Positions 33,894 to 42,212 of a stretch of 64,000 nucleotides of DNA are shown in pieces (position 1 is the first letter of the stretch; the number at the start of each line of letters is the position of its first letter). Made by a program: the position numbers and the translations under genes. Under the pieces are notes generated by a model that did no database searches, had not been told where the DNA came from, and saw only the letters and a list, made by a program, of their open reading frames with translations. This DNA is from JASHPR01 sp963808705 (GTDB lineage Bacteria; Actinomycetota; Actinomycetes; Streptosporangiales; Streptosporangiaceae), in assembly GCA_963808705.1 (NCBI GenBank), contig CAWEHB010000011.1, positions 148,000 to 211,999 on the forward strand, in the 5' to 3' direction.

Positions 33894-36659
33894 GTGAGCC
33901 TGGCCATCCTGGCAGGAGTGGCCGGGGCTCTGGTGGCTGTCGCCGCTGCGGCGCTGCTGTGGCGCGAGTCGGTCCGTCGCGAGTCATCCGTCCGGATCGC
34001 CTACCGGGCGTTCGCGGTGGCGGCACTGCTCTGGGGGGCCGGCTTCATCGCCCAGGAAGGCATGGCGGCCACGGGCACCGGGACCTCGCTGACCTTCGCC
34101 GACCTGCTCACCCTGCTCGCGCTGCCCGCGCTGGGCGTCGGCCTGTTCTTCCTGGCCCGGGCCAGCCGGGAGGCGGACGGCGGCGACCGGCAGGATCCCC
34201 GGGCCCAGGCCCGCAGCGTGGCGGCGTGGCTGGCCGACACCTGCCTGCTGGCTGCCGCCCTGTTCATCATCGACTGGGTGGCGCTGTTCGGATCCGAGTA
34301 CCGCAGGACCGGCGAGTCGGCCGGGGCCTTCACGCTCCAGGCGATCCACCCGATCGCCGACCTGGTCGCGCTCGGCGTGCTGCTGGCCGTCGCGGTACGC
34401 GCCGGGCGGGCCGGGCTGGCACCGTATCTGGCCCTGCTCCTGGTGACGGTGGGTGACTCGCTCGCGGTGAGCGCCAGGATCAGCGCCATGCGGCCCGGGG
34501 TCTGGGCGGTGATCGCCACGCTGGCCGGGTTCTGCCTGCTGGGGGCGGCCGCGCTGGCTCCGGGCGGCCGGGCGGCGCCGGCGCCCCCGCGGCTCCGGCC
34601 GGGCTGGCTCGAGCCGGTCGGGCTGCCGGGGGCCACCCTGGCCGCGGCGCTCGCGGCCGCCGTGGCCGCGATGATCGTGATCGGCTGGGCCCTGAGCGGC
34701 GGGTCGTTCGCCGAGCCCGCCGTCGTGATCTGCGGGGGAGTCGCCGCGCTCGCGCTGGTCGCGAGGATCACCGATCTGCTGGGCCGGGAGCGCAGCGCGG
34801 CCGCGGTCTCGGCGGAATCGGAGCACAGGTTCCGGGAACTGGCCGACCGCACCAGCGACGTCGTGCTCATCTGTGACCGGGACGGTGTCATCCGGTACGC
34901 CAGCCCCGCCGTCGGCGAATACGGCTACACCTCCGCGGAACTGGCGGGCCGGCCGCTTTCCGAGCTGATCCACCCGGAGGACCGGGCGGCCGGCGTCCGG
35001 ACCGTCCGCGCCGCCGGCGCCGGGCGGCAGCCGGGCCGGTTCCCGTGCCGGGTCAGGTCGGCCGACGGCACCTGGCGTCATGTCGAGTCCACGGTGTCCC
35101 GCTACCGCGAGATGGGCGCCCCGGACCGGCTGCTCATCACCGCGCGCGACGTCAGCGACCAGGTAGCACTGCGCAGGCAGGTGACGTACCTGACCTACCA
35201 CGACGGGCTCACCGGGCTGCCGAACCGGGCGTACGTCGAGGACCGGGCCAAGGACGCGATCGACCGCGGCGCGGCCGCCGAGCCGGGCCGGCCGCCCGCT
35301 CAGGCCGGGGCGATCTTCATCGACCTGGACGGCTTCACCGGGGTGAACGACTCCGTCGGGCACGGCGCGGGCGATCTGCTGCTGGCCCAGGCCGCCCGCC
35401 GGCTGCGCGCGGCCGTGCCGCCGGAGGACACGGTGGCCCGCTGGGGCGGCGGCGAGTTCGCGGTCCTCGTCGAGAGCGCCGCGAGCGCCCCGGAAATCGT
35501 GGACATCGCGGAACGCCTGGCCGGGGCCATCGCCGGCGAGCCGTTCCATGTCGCCGACCGCGAGATCTCCCTGACGGCCAGCATCGGCGTGGCCCTCGCA
35601 GGCGGGGGCGGGCACGGGCACCTGCTGCGCAACGCCGACGTGGCCATGTCCCGGGCGAAGGAATCCGGCGGCGGGCGGGTAGAGGTCTTCGCCGCGCACA
35701 TGCATGCCGACGTGATGCGCAGGCTCGAGATAGCCAGCGACCTGCGCGCCGCGATCACGGCGGGCAAGCTGGGCCTGGAGTATCAGCCCCTGGTGGACTT
35801 CACGACGTCCCAGGTCATCGGGGTGGAGGCGCTGGCTCGCTGGTCGCGTGGGGGGCAGCCGGTTCCGGCGGCCGAGTTCCTCGGGGTGGCCGAGGACTCC
35901 GGGCTGGTCGTGCCGCTCGGCGAATGGGTGCTGCGCGAGGCGTGCACTCAGGCCGCGGCCTGGCGCAGCGCCGGCCTGGCGATCGGGGTATCGGTGAACT
36001 TCTCGCTGCGGCAGGTCACCACGGCCGGGTTCGCCGCGTCCGTGCTGACCGCGCTGGACGAGACGGGCCTGCCGCCCGGCGCGCTGACCCTTGAGGTCGC
36101 CGAGCGGGTCCTGATCGAGGGCGGCGACCCCATGGCCGACGGGCTGGCCGAGCTTCGCCGCCACGGCGTGCGGCTGGCCATCGACGACTTCGGCACGGGG
36201 TACGCGTCCCTCGCCTACCTCAGGCAGCTCGCCGTGGACATCATCAAGATCGACCCTTCGTTCGTGGCCGGCCTGGGCGAGGATGCCACCCTGGCCATGC
36301 TCACCCGCACGATCATCCAGGTGGGCCACGATCTCGGCATCGAGGTGGTGGCCGAGGGGATCGAGCGCCCGGAGCACCTGGAGCTGCTGCGCGAAATGGG
36401 CTGCAGGCTCGGCCAGGGCTACCTGATCGCGAAGCCCACGGACGCGCGGGGCATCGAGGCCCTGGTCGCCAGCGGCTGGCCCGGCGGCGGGCTGGACGCC
36501 CCCGGCCGCGACGGCGGGGGCGATCCCGGCCGCGACGGCGGGGGCGATACCGGCCGCGACGGCGGGGGCGATCCCGGCCCGGCGCTGGCCGCCGACCCTG
36601 CGCTGCACCACGGCGAGGCGCCCGCGCCCGCGGCGCCTGCGGCCGCGCCCGCGAAGTGA
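33894..36659 (+). CDS. membrane PAS-GGDEF-EAL protein with degenerate GGGEF site
   Basis: In this 921-residue protein, about eight transmembrane helices (residues 1-290) are followed by a PAS domain (HRFRELADRTSDVVLICDRDG), a GGDEF domain whose signature reads WGGGEF, and an EAL domain with IGVEALARWSR, LTLEVAERVL and AIDDFGTGYASLAYL. Loss of the acidic third signature residue should weaken or abolish cyclase activity, while the EAL residues look complete. The likely net activity is c-di-GMP hydrolysis or sensing. The C-terminus has three GRDGGGDx repeats and an Ala-Pro tail. Confidence 0.85.
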   Translation: MSLAILAGVAGALVAVAAAALLWRESVRRESSVRIAYRAFAVAALLWGAGFIAQEGMAATGTGTSLTFADLLTLLALPALGVGLFFLARASREADGGDRQDPRAQARSVAAWLADTCLLAAALFIIDWVALFGSEYRRTGESAGAFTLQAIHPIADLVALGVLLAVAVRAGRAGLAPYLALLLVTVGDSLAVSARISAMRPGVWAVIATLAGFCLLGAAALAPGGRAAPAPPRLRPGWLEPVGLPGATLAAALAAAVAAMIVIGWALSGGSFAEPAVVICGGVAALALVARITDLLGRERSAAAVSAESEHRFRELADRTSDVVLICDRDGVIRYASPAVGEYGYTSAELAGRPLSELIHPEDRAAGVRTVRAAGAGRQPGRFPCRVRSADGTWRHVESTVSRYREMGAPDRLLITARDVSDQVALRRQVTYLTYHDGLTGLPNRAYVEDRAKDAIDRGAAAEPGRPPAQAGAIFIDLDGFTGVNDSVGHGAGDLLLAQAARRLRAAVPPEDTVARWGGGEFAVLVESAASAPEIVDIAERLAGAIAGEPFHVADREISLTASIGVALAGGGGHGHLLRNADVAMSRAKESGGGRVEVFAAHMHADVMRRLEIASDLRAAITAGKLGLEYQPLVDFTTSQVIGVEALARWSRGGQPVPAAEFLGVAEDSGLVVPLGEWVLREACTQAAAWRSAGLAIGVSVNFSLRQVTTAGFAASVLTALDETGLPPGALTLEVAERVLIEGGDPMADGLAELRRHGVRLAIDDFGTGYASLAYLRQLAVDIIKIDPSFVAGLGEDATLAMLTRTIIQVGHDLGIEVVAEGIERPEHLELLREMGCRLGQGYLIAKPTDARGIEALVASGWPGGGLDAPGRDGGGDPGRDGGGDTGRDGGGDPGPALAADPALHHGEAPAPAAPAAAPAK
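36501..36572 (+). repeat. three 24-bp tandem repeats encoding GRDGGGDx
   Basis: Units start at 36501, 36525 and 36549, and the third differs by one base at its first position (A for C). They lie in frame near the 3' end of the PAS-GGDEF-EAL gene, so copy-number change would lengthen or shorten the tail without frameshift. Confidence 0.85.
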
Positions 36660-36699
36660 CCTCAGCCGCGAGGCGGGGTGCGGGCCGGGCTCGCTGATA

Positions 36700-36768
36700 T
36701 GTGAAAGCCTTCACAAGCCTCGCTAGACTGTGGTGCCTGACCGCCGCACTGTGGTGCCTGACCGCCGC
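36700..36768 (+). promoter_or_regulatory. serA promoter region: palindrome, -10 box and a 21-bp direct repeat
   Basis: TGTGAA AGCC TTCACA (36700-36715) is a dyad overlapping the expected -35 position. TAGACT (36724-36729) fits a -10. From 36727 a 21-bp unit beginning ACTGTGGTGCCTG is repeated perfectly back to back (36727-36747 and 36748-36768). The serA GTG follows at 36783 after GGAAAGG. The dyad is a plausible repressor or activator site. Confidence 0.5.
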
Positions 36769-36782
36769 CGGAAAGGGCTAAC

Positions 36783-38375
36783 GTGTCCACGCCGATCATC
36801 CTCATCGCCGAAGAGCTCTCGCCCGCCGGGATCGCCCAGCTGGAGTCCGGGTTCGAGATCCGCTACGCCGACGGCAGCGACCGGGCGCAGCTGCTGCCGG
36901 CGCTGGCCGATGCCGACGCGGTGATCATCCGCAGCGCGACCACCATCGACGCCGAGGCGCTCGAGCACGCGCCGAAGCTGCGCGTGGTCGCCCGGGCCGG
37001 CGTCGGCCTGGACAACGTCGACGTCGAGGCGGCGACCAGGGCCGGCGTGATGGTGGTCAACGCCCCGACGTCCAACATCGTGAGCGCCGCCGAGCACGCG
37101 GTCGCGCTGCTGCTCTCGGCCGCGCGGAACGTACCCCAGGCCATGGCCTCGCTGAAGGGCGGGCAGTGGAAGCGGTCCGCCTTCACCGGCGTCGAGCTGC
37201 AGGACAAGGTGGCCGGCCTGCTCGGCCTCGGCAAGATCGGGGTCCTGGTCGCCCAGCGGCTCGCGGCCTTCGGCATGACGGTGATCGCCTATGACCCGTA
37301 CGTGGCGGCGGCGCGCGCGGCCCAGCTCGGCGTGCGCCTGGTGAGCCTCGACGAGCTGCTCGCGGAGTCCGACTTCATCAGCGTGCACCTGCCGAAGAAC
37401 GCCGAGACGATCGGGCTCCTCGGAGACCGGCAGCTGCGCATGGTCAAGCCCGGGGTGCGGATCATCAACGCGGCCCGGGGCGGCATTGTGGACGAGAGCG
37501 CGCTGGCCAGCGCGCTGGCCGACGGCCGGGTGGCCGGGGCTGCGCTCGACGTGTACGCCACCGAGCCGTGCACGGACAGCCCGCTGTTCGGCCTGCCCAA
37601 CGTGGTGGTCACCCCGCACCTGGGGGCGAGCACCCACGAGGCGCAGGAGAAGGCAGGAACCCAGGTGGCCCGGTCGGTCCGGCTGGCCCTGACAGGCGAG
37701 TTCGTGCCGGACGCGGTGAACGTCCAGGGCGGCACCGTCGACGAGATGATCAGGCCGGGGCTGCCGCTGGCCGAGAAGCTCGGCCGCATCTTCACGGCCG
37801 TGGCGGGCGGGATCGCGGCCAGGATCGAGGTGGAGGTCCGCGGCGAGATCGCGGGCCTGGACGTCAGCGTGCTGCAACTGGCCGCGCTCAAGGGCGTGTT
37901 CAGCGACATCGTCGAGGACGCCGTCACGTACGTCAACGCCCCGCTGCTGGCCGCCGACCGCGGCGTCCAGGTCAGCCTGGCGACCGACAAGCAGAGCCCG
38001 GACTGGCGCAACGTGGTGACCCTGCGCGGCACGCTGCCCGACGGCCAGGTCGTGTCGGTCGGCGGGACGCTGACCGGGCAGCGCCAGCTGGAGAAGCTCG
38101 TCGAGATCAACGGCTACGACATGGAGATCTCGCCCGCCGAGCACATGGTGTTCTTCACCTACACCGACCGGCCGGGCATCGTCGGCATCGTCGGCCAGAT
38201 CCTGGGGGCCCAGGGCATCAACATCGCCGGGATGCAGGTCTGCCGGGACGCCCGCGGCGGACAGGCGCTGATCGTGCTGACGGTCGACTCGGCCCTGCCG
38301 CCCGCGGTCCTGGAGGAGATAACCTCCTCGATCGGCGCGGTGTTCGGCCGGGCCGTCGACCTCGACGGACGCTGA
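36783..38375 (+). CDS. serA: D-3-phosphoglycerate dehydrogenase
   Basis: This 530-residue long-form enzyme is the first step of serine synthesis from 3-phosphoglycerate. Substrate loop RSATTIDAEAL and RAGVGLDNVDV, NAD site LLGLGKIGVLVAQRL, catalytic Arg (NAARGGIVDESAL), Glu (VYATEP) and His (TPHLGASTHEAQ) are intact. It carries the extra allosteric-substrate-binding domain of the mycobacterial type and a C-terminal ACT domain (TYTDRPGIVGIVGQILG) for serine feedback. It is followed by leuB, as in related genomes (serA1-leuB in M. tuberculosis, from memory). Confidence 0.96.
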   Translation: MSTPIILIAEELSPAGIAQLESGFEIRYADGSDRAQLLPALADADAVIIRSATTIDAEALEHAPKLRVVARAGVGLDNVDVEAATRAGVMVVNAPTSNIVSAAEHAVALLLSAARNVPQAMASLKGGQWKRSAFTGVELQDKVAGLLGLGKIGVLVAQRLAAFGMTVIAYDPYVAAARAAQLGVRLVSLDELLAESDFISVHLPKNAETIGLLGDRQLRMVKPGVRIINAARGGIVDESALASALADGRVAGAALDVYATEPCTDSPLFGLPNVVVTPHLGASTHEAQEKAGTQVARSVRLALTGEFVPDAVNVQGGTVDEMIRPGLPLAEKLGRIFTAVAGGIAARIEVEVRGEIAGLDVSVLQLAALKGVFSDIVEDAVTYVNAPLLAADRGVQVSLATDKQSPDWRNVVTLRGTLPDGQVVSVGGTLTGQRQLEKLVEINGYDMEISPAEHMVFFTYTDRPGIVGIVGQILGAQGINIAGMQVCRDARGGQALIVLTVDSALPPAVLEEITSSIGAVFGRAVDLDGR

Positions 38376-38386
38376 CCCGCCTGAGT

Positions 38387-38459
38387 GATGAACCCTTTCA
38401 TCCGTGATCTCAGGCTCAGGGTAAGTGGGCAGCCGTGGGGAGGATGAAAAGGTTCAATC
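38387..38459 (+). promoter_or_regulatory. inverted repeat between serA and leuB
   Basis: The arms GATGAACCCTTTCATCC (38387-38403) and GGATGAAAAGGTTCAATC (38442-38459) are near-perfect reverse complements separated by 38 bases, and each arm is itself partly palindromic. The right arm ends 15 bases before the leuB -10 box. It may be a paired operator or the serA terminator. Confidence 0.45.
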
Positions 38460-38473
38460 CGCGGGGCGGCCAG

Positions 38474-38479
38474 TAAGGT
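38474..38479 (+). promoter_or_regulatory. -10 box of leaderless leuB promoter
   Basis: TAAGGT lies 6 nt before the ATG at 38486. Confidence 0.5.
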
Positions 38480-38485
38480 ACGCCC

Positions 38486-39538
38486 ATGATGGCACGTACC
38501 GTCAGGCTCGCCGTGATCGGCGGTGACGGCATCGGCCCCGAGGTGGTCGCGGAGGCGGTCAAGGTGCTCCGCGCCGCGGTCACCGGTGCCGCGATCGAGA
38601 CCACCGGCTACGATCTGGGCGCGCAGCGCTGGCTCCGCACCGGGGAGATCCTTCCGGCCACGGTGCTGGACGAGATCGCGGGGCAGGACGCGATCCTGCT
38701 CGGAGCCATCGGCGACCCGAGCGTCCCGGGCGGCGTGCTGGAACGGGGCCTGCTGCTGCGGTTGCGGTTGGAGTTCGACCAGTACGTCAACCTGCGCCCG
38801 GTGCGGCTCTACCCGGGGGTGGCCTCGCCGCTGGCCGGCCTGCGCTCGGAATCGGTGGACATGCTGGTGGTCCGGGAAGGGACCGAGGGCCCCTACATCG
38901 AGGCAGGCGGCGTCACGCGGAAGGGCACCACCGGCGAGGTGGCCACCCAGGAGAGCATCAACACCGCGTTCGGCATCCGCCGGGTGGCCCGGTACGCGCT
39001 GGAGTGCGCCGCGGGGCGGCCGCGCCGGAAGCTGACCCTGGTGCACAAGACGGACGTGCTCGCCCACGCCGGGGGCCTGTGGCGGCGCACGGTCGACGAA
39101 CTCGCGAAGGAGTTCGTCGACGTGGCGACCGACTACTGCCACGTGGACGCCGCGTCGATGTACTTCGTCACCCAGCCGGAGCGGTTCGACGTGATCGTCA
39201 CCGACAACCTGTTCGGCGACATCCTGACCGCGCTCGGCGCTGCGGTGGCCGGCGGCATCGGGCTCGCGGCGAGCGCCAGCATCAACCCCGAGCGGACCGC
39301 GCCGAGCATGTTCGAGCCGGTGCACGGCAGCGCCCCGGACATCGCCGGCCAGCAGAAGGCGGACCCGACCGCGGCCATCCTGTCGGCGGTGATGCTCTGC
39401 GAGCACATCGGGCTCACCGCCGAGGCGGCGCGGATCGAGCAGGCCGTCGCCGAGGACCTGCTCGACCGCCAGGGAGCCTGGGCGGCCAGGTCCACGCTGG
39501 AGATCGGCGACGACATCGCAGAGCGGGTCGCAGGCTAA
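38486..39538 (+). CDS. leuB: 3-isopropylmalate dehydrogenase
   Basis: This 350-residue NAD-dependent decarboxylating dehydrogenase of leucine synthesis has AVIGGDGIGPEVVAEAV, substrate Arg residues in RLEFDQYVNLRPVRLY, the catalytic Lys in LTLVHKTDVLAHAGG, the signature VTDNLFGDILTALGAAV and FEPVHGSAPDIAGQ. A second ATG follows immediately and either may be used. ilvE, the branched-chain aminotransferase that finishes leucine synthesis, is next in the same direction. Confidence 0.96.
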   Translation: MMARTVRLAVIGGDGIGPEVVAEAVKVLRAAVTGAAIETTGYDLGAQRWLRTGEILPATVLDEIAGQDAILLGAIGDPSVPGGVLERGLLLRLRLEFDQYVNLRPVRLYPGVASPLAGLRSESVDMLVVREGTEGPYIEAGGVTRKGTTGEVATQESINTAFGIRRVARYALECAAGRPRRKLTLVHKTDVLAHAGGLWRRTVDELAKEFVDVATDYCHVDAASMYFVTQPERFDVIVTDNLFGDILTALGAAVAGGIGLAASASINPERTAPSMFEPVHGSAPDIAGQQKADPTAAILSAVMLCEHIGLTAEAARIEQAVAEDLLDRQGAWAARSTLEIGDDIAERVAG

Positions 39539-39548
39539 TTGCCGTAGG

Positions 39549-39568
39549 TAAGATACTAGGACGTCCTA
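39549..39568 (+). promoter_or_regulatory. candidate ilvE promoter with palindromic operator
   Basis: TAAGAT (39549-39554) could be a -10, and the perfect 12-bp palindrome TAGGACGTCCTA follows at 39557-39568, over the expected start of transcription. The leader to the ilvE ATG is about 120 bases and can fold (CAACGCC pairs with GGCGTTG), but I found no leader ORF rich in branched-chain codons. Confidence 0.4.
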
Positions 39569-39684
39569 ACTTAACCAGAACCTCAACGCCCCGGCCCAGG
39601 CCACGGACGGGGGCGGCGTTGCATCTCTTCGGCTGTGCTAGTGCGGCCCGGCAAGGGCGCCGGACCGGTGAGAGGGGAACCGTG

Positions 39685-40800
39685 ATGACTGTCGGCACCA
39701 GCCGCGAGATCGACTTCGACCTCCGTCCCGCCAGCGACCCCGTTCCGGCCGCCGAGCGGGAACGGCTGCTGGCCGATCCCGGATTCGGCCAGGTCTTCAC
39801 CGACCACATGGTGAAGATCGAGTGGTCGGTAGATCGCGGCTGGCACGACGCCCGGGTCGAGGCCTACGGCCCGTTCACGCTGGACCCCGCCACCCAGGTG
39901 TTCCACTACGCGCAGGAGATCTTCGAGGGACTGAAGGCCTACCGGCAGGCCAGCGGCCCCATCGTGGCCTTCCGCCCGCAGGCCAACGCGGTGCGGTTCA
40001 ACCGCTCGGCCGTCAGGATGGCCATGCCGGAATTGCCGGAGGCCGCGTTCGTCCGCGCCATCGACCTGCTGGTCACTCAGGATCGCGAATGGGTGCCCAC
40101 CAAGGAGGGGCACAGTCTCTACCTGCGACCGTTCATGATCGCGACTCACCGGGGCCTGGGCGTCAACAAGCCCTCGCCGTCCTGCCTGTTCGCGCTGATC
40201 GCTTCCCCGGCCGCGTCCTACTTCGAGGGCGGCCTGCGGCCGGTCTCGGTGTGGCTCTCCCACGAGTACACCCGGGCGGCGCCGGGCGGCACCGGGGCGG
40301 CCAAGACCGGCGGCAACTACGCCGCGGCGTTCGCCGGGCAGCTGCAGGCCCTCGAGCACGGCTGTGACCAGGTGGTCTGGCTGGACGCGGCCGAGCACCG
40401 CTGGGTCGAGGAAATGGGCGGGATGAACCTGTTCTTCGTCTACGGCTCCGGGGCCGATGCACGGATCATGACCCCGGCGCTGACCGGCACGCTGCTGCCG
40501 GGCATCACCAGGGACGCCCTGCTCACGCTGGCTCCCGAACTGGGCATCCCGGCCACCGAGGGCAAGATCTCCACCGGCGAGTGGCGTGCGGGCTGCGGGT
40601 CCGGCGAGATCACGGAGGTGTTCGCCTGCGGCACCGCGGCGGTCATCACCCCGGTCGGCACGATCCAGGGAACGGCCGGCGGCTGGACGGTCGGCGACGG
40701 CGCTCCCGGCCCGGTCACCATGCGGCTGCGCGAGGAGTTGCTCGGCATCCAGTTCGGGCATCTCGCCGACCCGCACGGCTGGATCCACAAGATCATTTAG
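39685..40800 (+). CDS. ilvE: branched-chain amino acid aminotransferase
   Basis: This 371-residue fold-type IV PLP enzyme performs the last step of leucine, isoleucine and valine synthesis. Segments FHYAQEIFEGLKAYR, YLRPFMIATHRGLGV, the PLP Lys in GAAKTGGNYAAAFAGQ, EMGGMNLFFVYG and FACGTAAVITPVG are standard. AGGGGAA precedes the ATG. It converges on the threonine-synthase-like gene with a 42-base gap. Confidence 0.96.
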   Translation: MTVGTSREIDFDLRPASDPVPAAERERLLADPGFGQVFTDHMVKIEWSVDRGWHDARVEAYGPFTLDPATQVFHYAQEIFEGLKAYRQASGPIVAFRPQANAVRFNRSAVRMAMPELPEAAFVRAIDLLVTQDREWVPTKEGHSLYLRPFMIATHRGLGVNKPSPSCLFALIASPAASYFEGGLRPVSVWLSHEYTRAAPGGTGAAKTGGNYAAAFAGQLQALEHGCDQVVWLDAAEHRWVEEMGGMNLFFVYGSGADARIMTPALTGTLLPGITRDALLTLAPELGIPATEGKISTGEWRAGCGSGEITEVFACGTAAVITPVGTIQGTAGGWTVGDGAPGPVTMRLREELLGIQFGHLADPHGWIHKII

Positions 40801-40842
40801 CCAGGGGAGCCGGTGGCGCCGCGGGGGTGGTGGTGCGGGGCC

Positions 40843-42144
40843 TTAAGCGTCGCGGGGGTCGGCGGTGGCGTCGGCCGGAAGGCGGCCGTCGGCGGGGAGC
40901 AGCGGCGGGCGCGCGGTCACGGTCTGCGGGTACTTCAGCCCGGCGCCCGTGTTGACCACCACGACCTCGTCGCTGGACGCTAGCCAGCCGGCCCGGCGGA
41001 GCTGAGCCACGGCCGCGAAGCACGCGGCACCCTCCGGGCAGACCCAGGTCCCCTCGGACCGCGCGGCCTGGCGCTGGCTGGCGAGCAACTGCTCGTCGGT
41101 CACGGCCACGGCGGTGCCCGCCGTGGCCCGGATCACCTCCAGCACGAGGAAGCCGCCGAGCGGGTCGGGGACGGTAAGGCCGAACGCCTCGGTCCTGGCC
41201 TCGGGCCACGGCTCGGTCTCGCGGGCCTGTCGCTCGAAGGCTCGCACGACCGGGGCGCAGCCCGCGGCCTGCACCGCCACCAGGCGCGGCAGCGCCGGGC
41301 CGATCCAGCCCAGCTGCGCCAGCTCGCGCAGGCCCTTGGCCATGCCGATCAGGCCCACGCCGCCGCCGGTCGGGAAGATGATCACGTCGGGCACCCGCCA
41401 GCCCAGCTGCTCGGCGATCTCGAGCCCGATCGTCTTCTTGCCTTCCAGCCGGTAAGGCTCCCGGAGGGTGGAGACGTCCTGATACCCGGGCCGGTCCGCC
41501 GCCGTGGCCCGGATGAGGCGCCCCGCGTCGCCGATGAGCCCGTCGACCAGGTAGGCGCTCGCCCCGGCCGCCAGGCACTCGGCCCAGGTGATCTCCGGGG
41601 ACCCGGCCGGCAGGACGACCAGGCAGGGCAGCCCGGCCCGGGCCGCGTAGGCGGCCCAGGCGGACCCGGCGTTGCCGTTGCTGGGCAGCGCCACCCCGGC
41701 GGCCCCGAGCTCGGCCGCGCGGGACACCCCCACGGCCGCGCCGCGGGCCTTGAACGTGCCGGTGGGCAGCGGGCTCTCGTCCTTCATCAGCAGCCGGGGC
41801 ACGCCGAGCGCCGCGCCCAGGCGCTCCAGGGGCAGCAGCGGCGTCATGACCTCGCCCAGGCTCACCGCGGACCCGGGCGAGCTCACCGGCAGCAGTTCGT
41901 GGTAACGCCACAGGCTCGGCGGCCGCGCGGCGATCCGGCCCGGGCCGGTGAGCGCGCCGGCCCGCTCCAGGTCATAACGGGCCAGCAGCGGCGCACCGCA
42001 GTCGCAGGTGCCCTGGATCCGGCCGGCGTCATAGCGGCGGCGGCCCGGGCACCGGGAGCACTCCAGGAAGGCCAGCGCCGAGTACGCCGGGGCCGGGCGG
42101 GACGCCGCCCGGGCCCGGCCGTCTTGTGCCCGGTCTGATGTCAC
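40843..42144 (-). CDS. threonine synthase-like PLP-dependent lyase
   Basis: This 433-residue fold-type II PLP enzyme starts with a cysteine-containing segment (LECSRCPGRR; GTCDCGAPLL) typical of one class of threonine synthases. The PLP Lys is in PTGTFKARGAAVG, the phosphate loop is around PTGGGVGLIGMA, and LPSNGNAGSAWAAYAARAG is conserved. It should convert O-phosphohomoserine to threonine, but related enzymes with other substrates exist and the thrB/hom genes are not here. The GTG at 42144 is divergent from the MFS gene. Confidence 0.8.
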   Translation of the reverse strand: MTSDRAQDGRARAASRPAPAYSALAFLECSRCPGRRRYDAGRIQGTCDCGAPLLARYDLERAGALTGPGRIAARPPSLWRYHELLPVSSPGSAVSLGEVMTPLLPLERLGAALGVPRLLMKDESPLPTGTFKARGAAVGVSRAAELGAAGVALPSNGNAGSAWAAYAARAGLPCLVVLPAGSPEITWAECLAAGASAYLVDGLIGDAGRLIRATAADRPGYQDVSTLREPYRLEGKKTIGLEIAEQLGWRVPDVIIFPTGGGVGLIGMAKGLRELAQLGWIGPALPRLVAVQAAGCAPVVRAFERQARETEPWPEARTEAFGLTVPDPLGGFLVLEVIRATAGTAVAVTDEQLLASQRQAARSEGTWVCPEGAACFAAVAQLRRAGWLASSDEVVVVNTGAGLKYPQTVTARPPLLPADGRLPADATADPRDA

Positions 42145-42157
42145 GCGGTCAATCTTG

Positions 42158-42163
42158 TATTGT
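42158..42163 (+). promoter_or_regulatory. candidate -10 box for the MFS gene
   Basis: TATTGT stands about 50 bases before the chosen GTG. The divergent threonine-synthase-like gene starts at 42144, so both promoters share this short interval. Confidence 0.3.
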
Positions 42164-42212
42164 CCGGGACATCGGACCCTCGACCGCCCCCGGCGCCGCC
42201 ACCCACGGCGGC

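Noticed and set aside
33984..36611. 875-codon minus-strand frame opposite the PAS-GGDEF-EAL gene
   Set aside because: Shadow of the third-position GC bias; no start context or motifs.
36724..36768. leaderless ORF across the 21-bp repeats reading into another frame of serA
   Set aside because: It is out of frame with serA, and the serA GTG has its own GGAAAGG site; no protein evidence supports it.
39538..39684. leader-peptide attenuation at ilvE
   Set aside because: No short ORF with runs of Leu, Ile or Val codons could be found in the leader.
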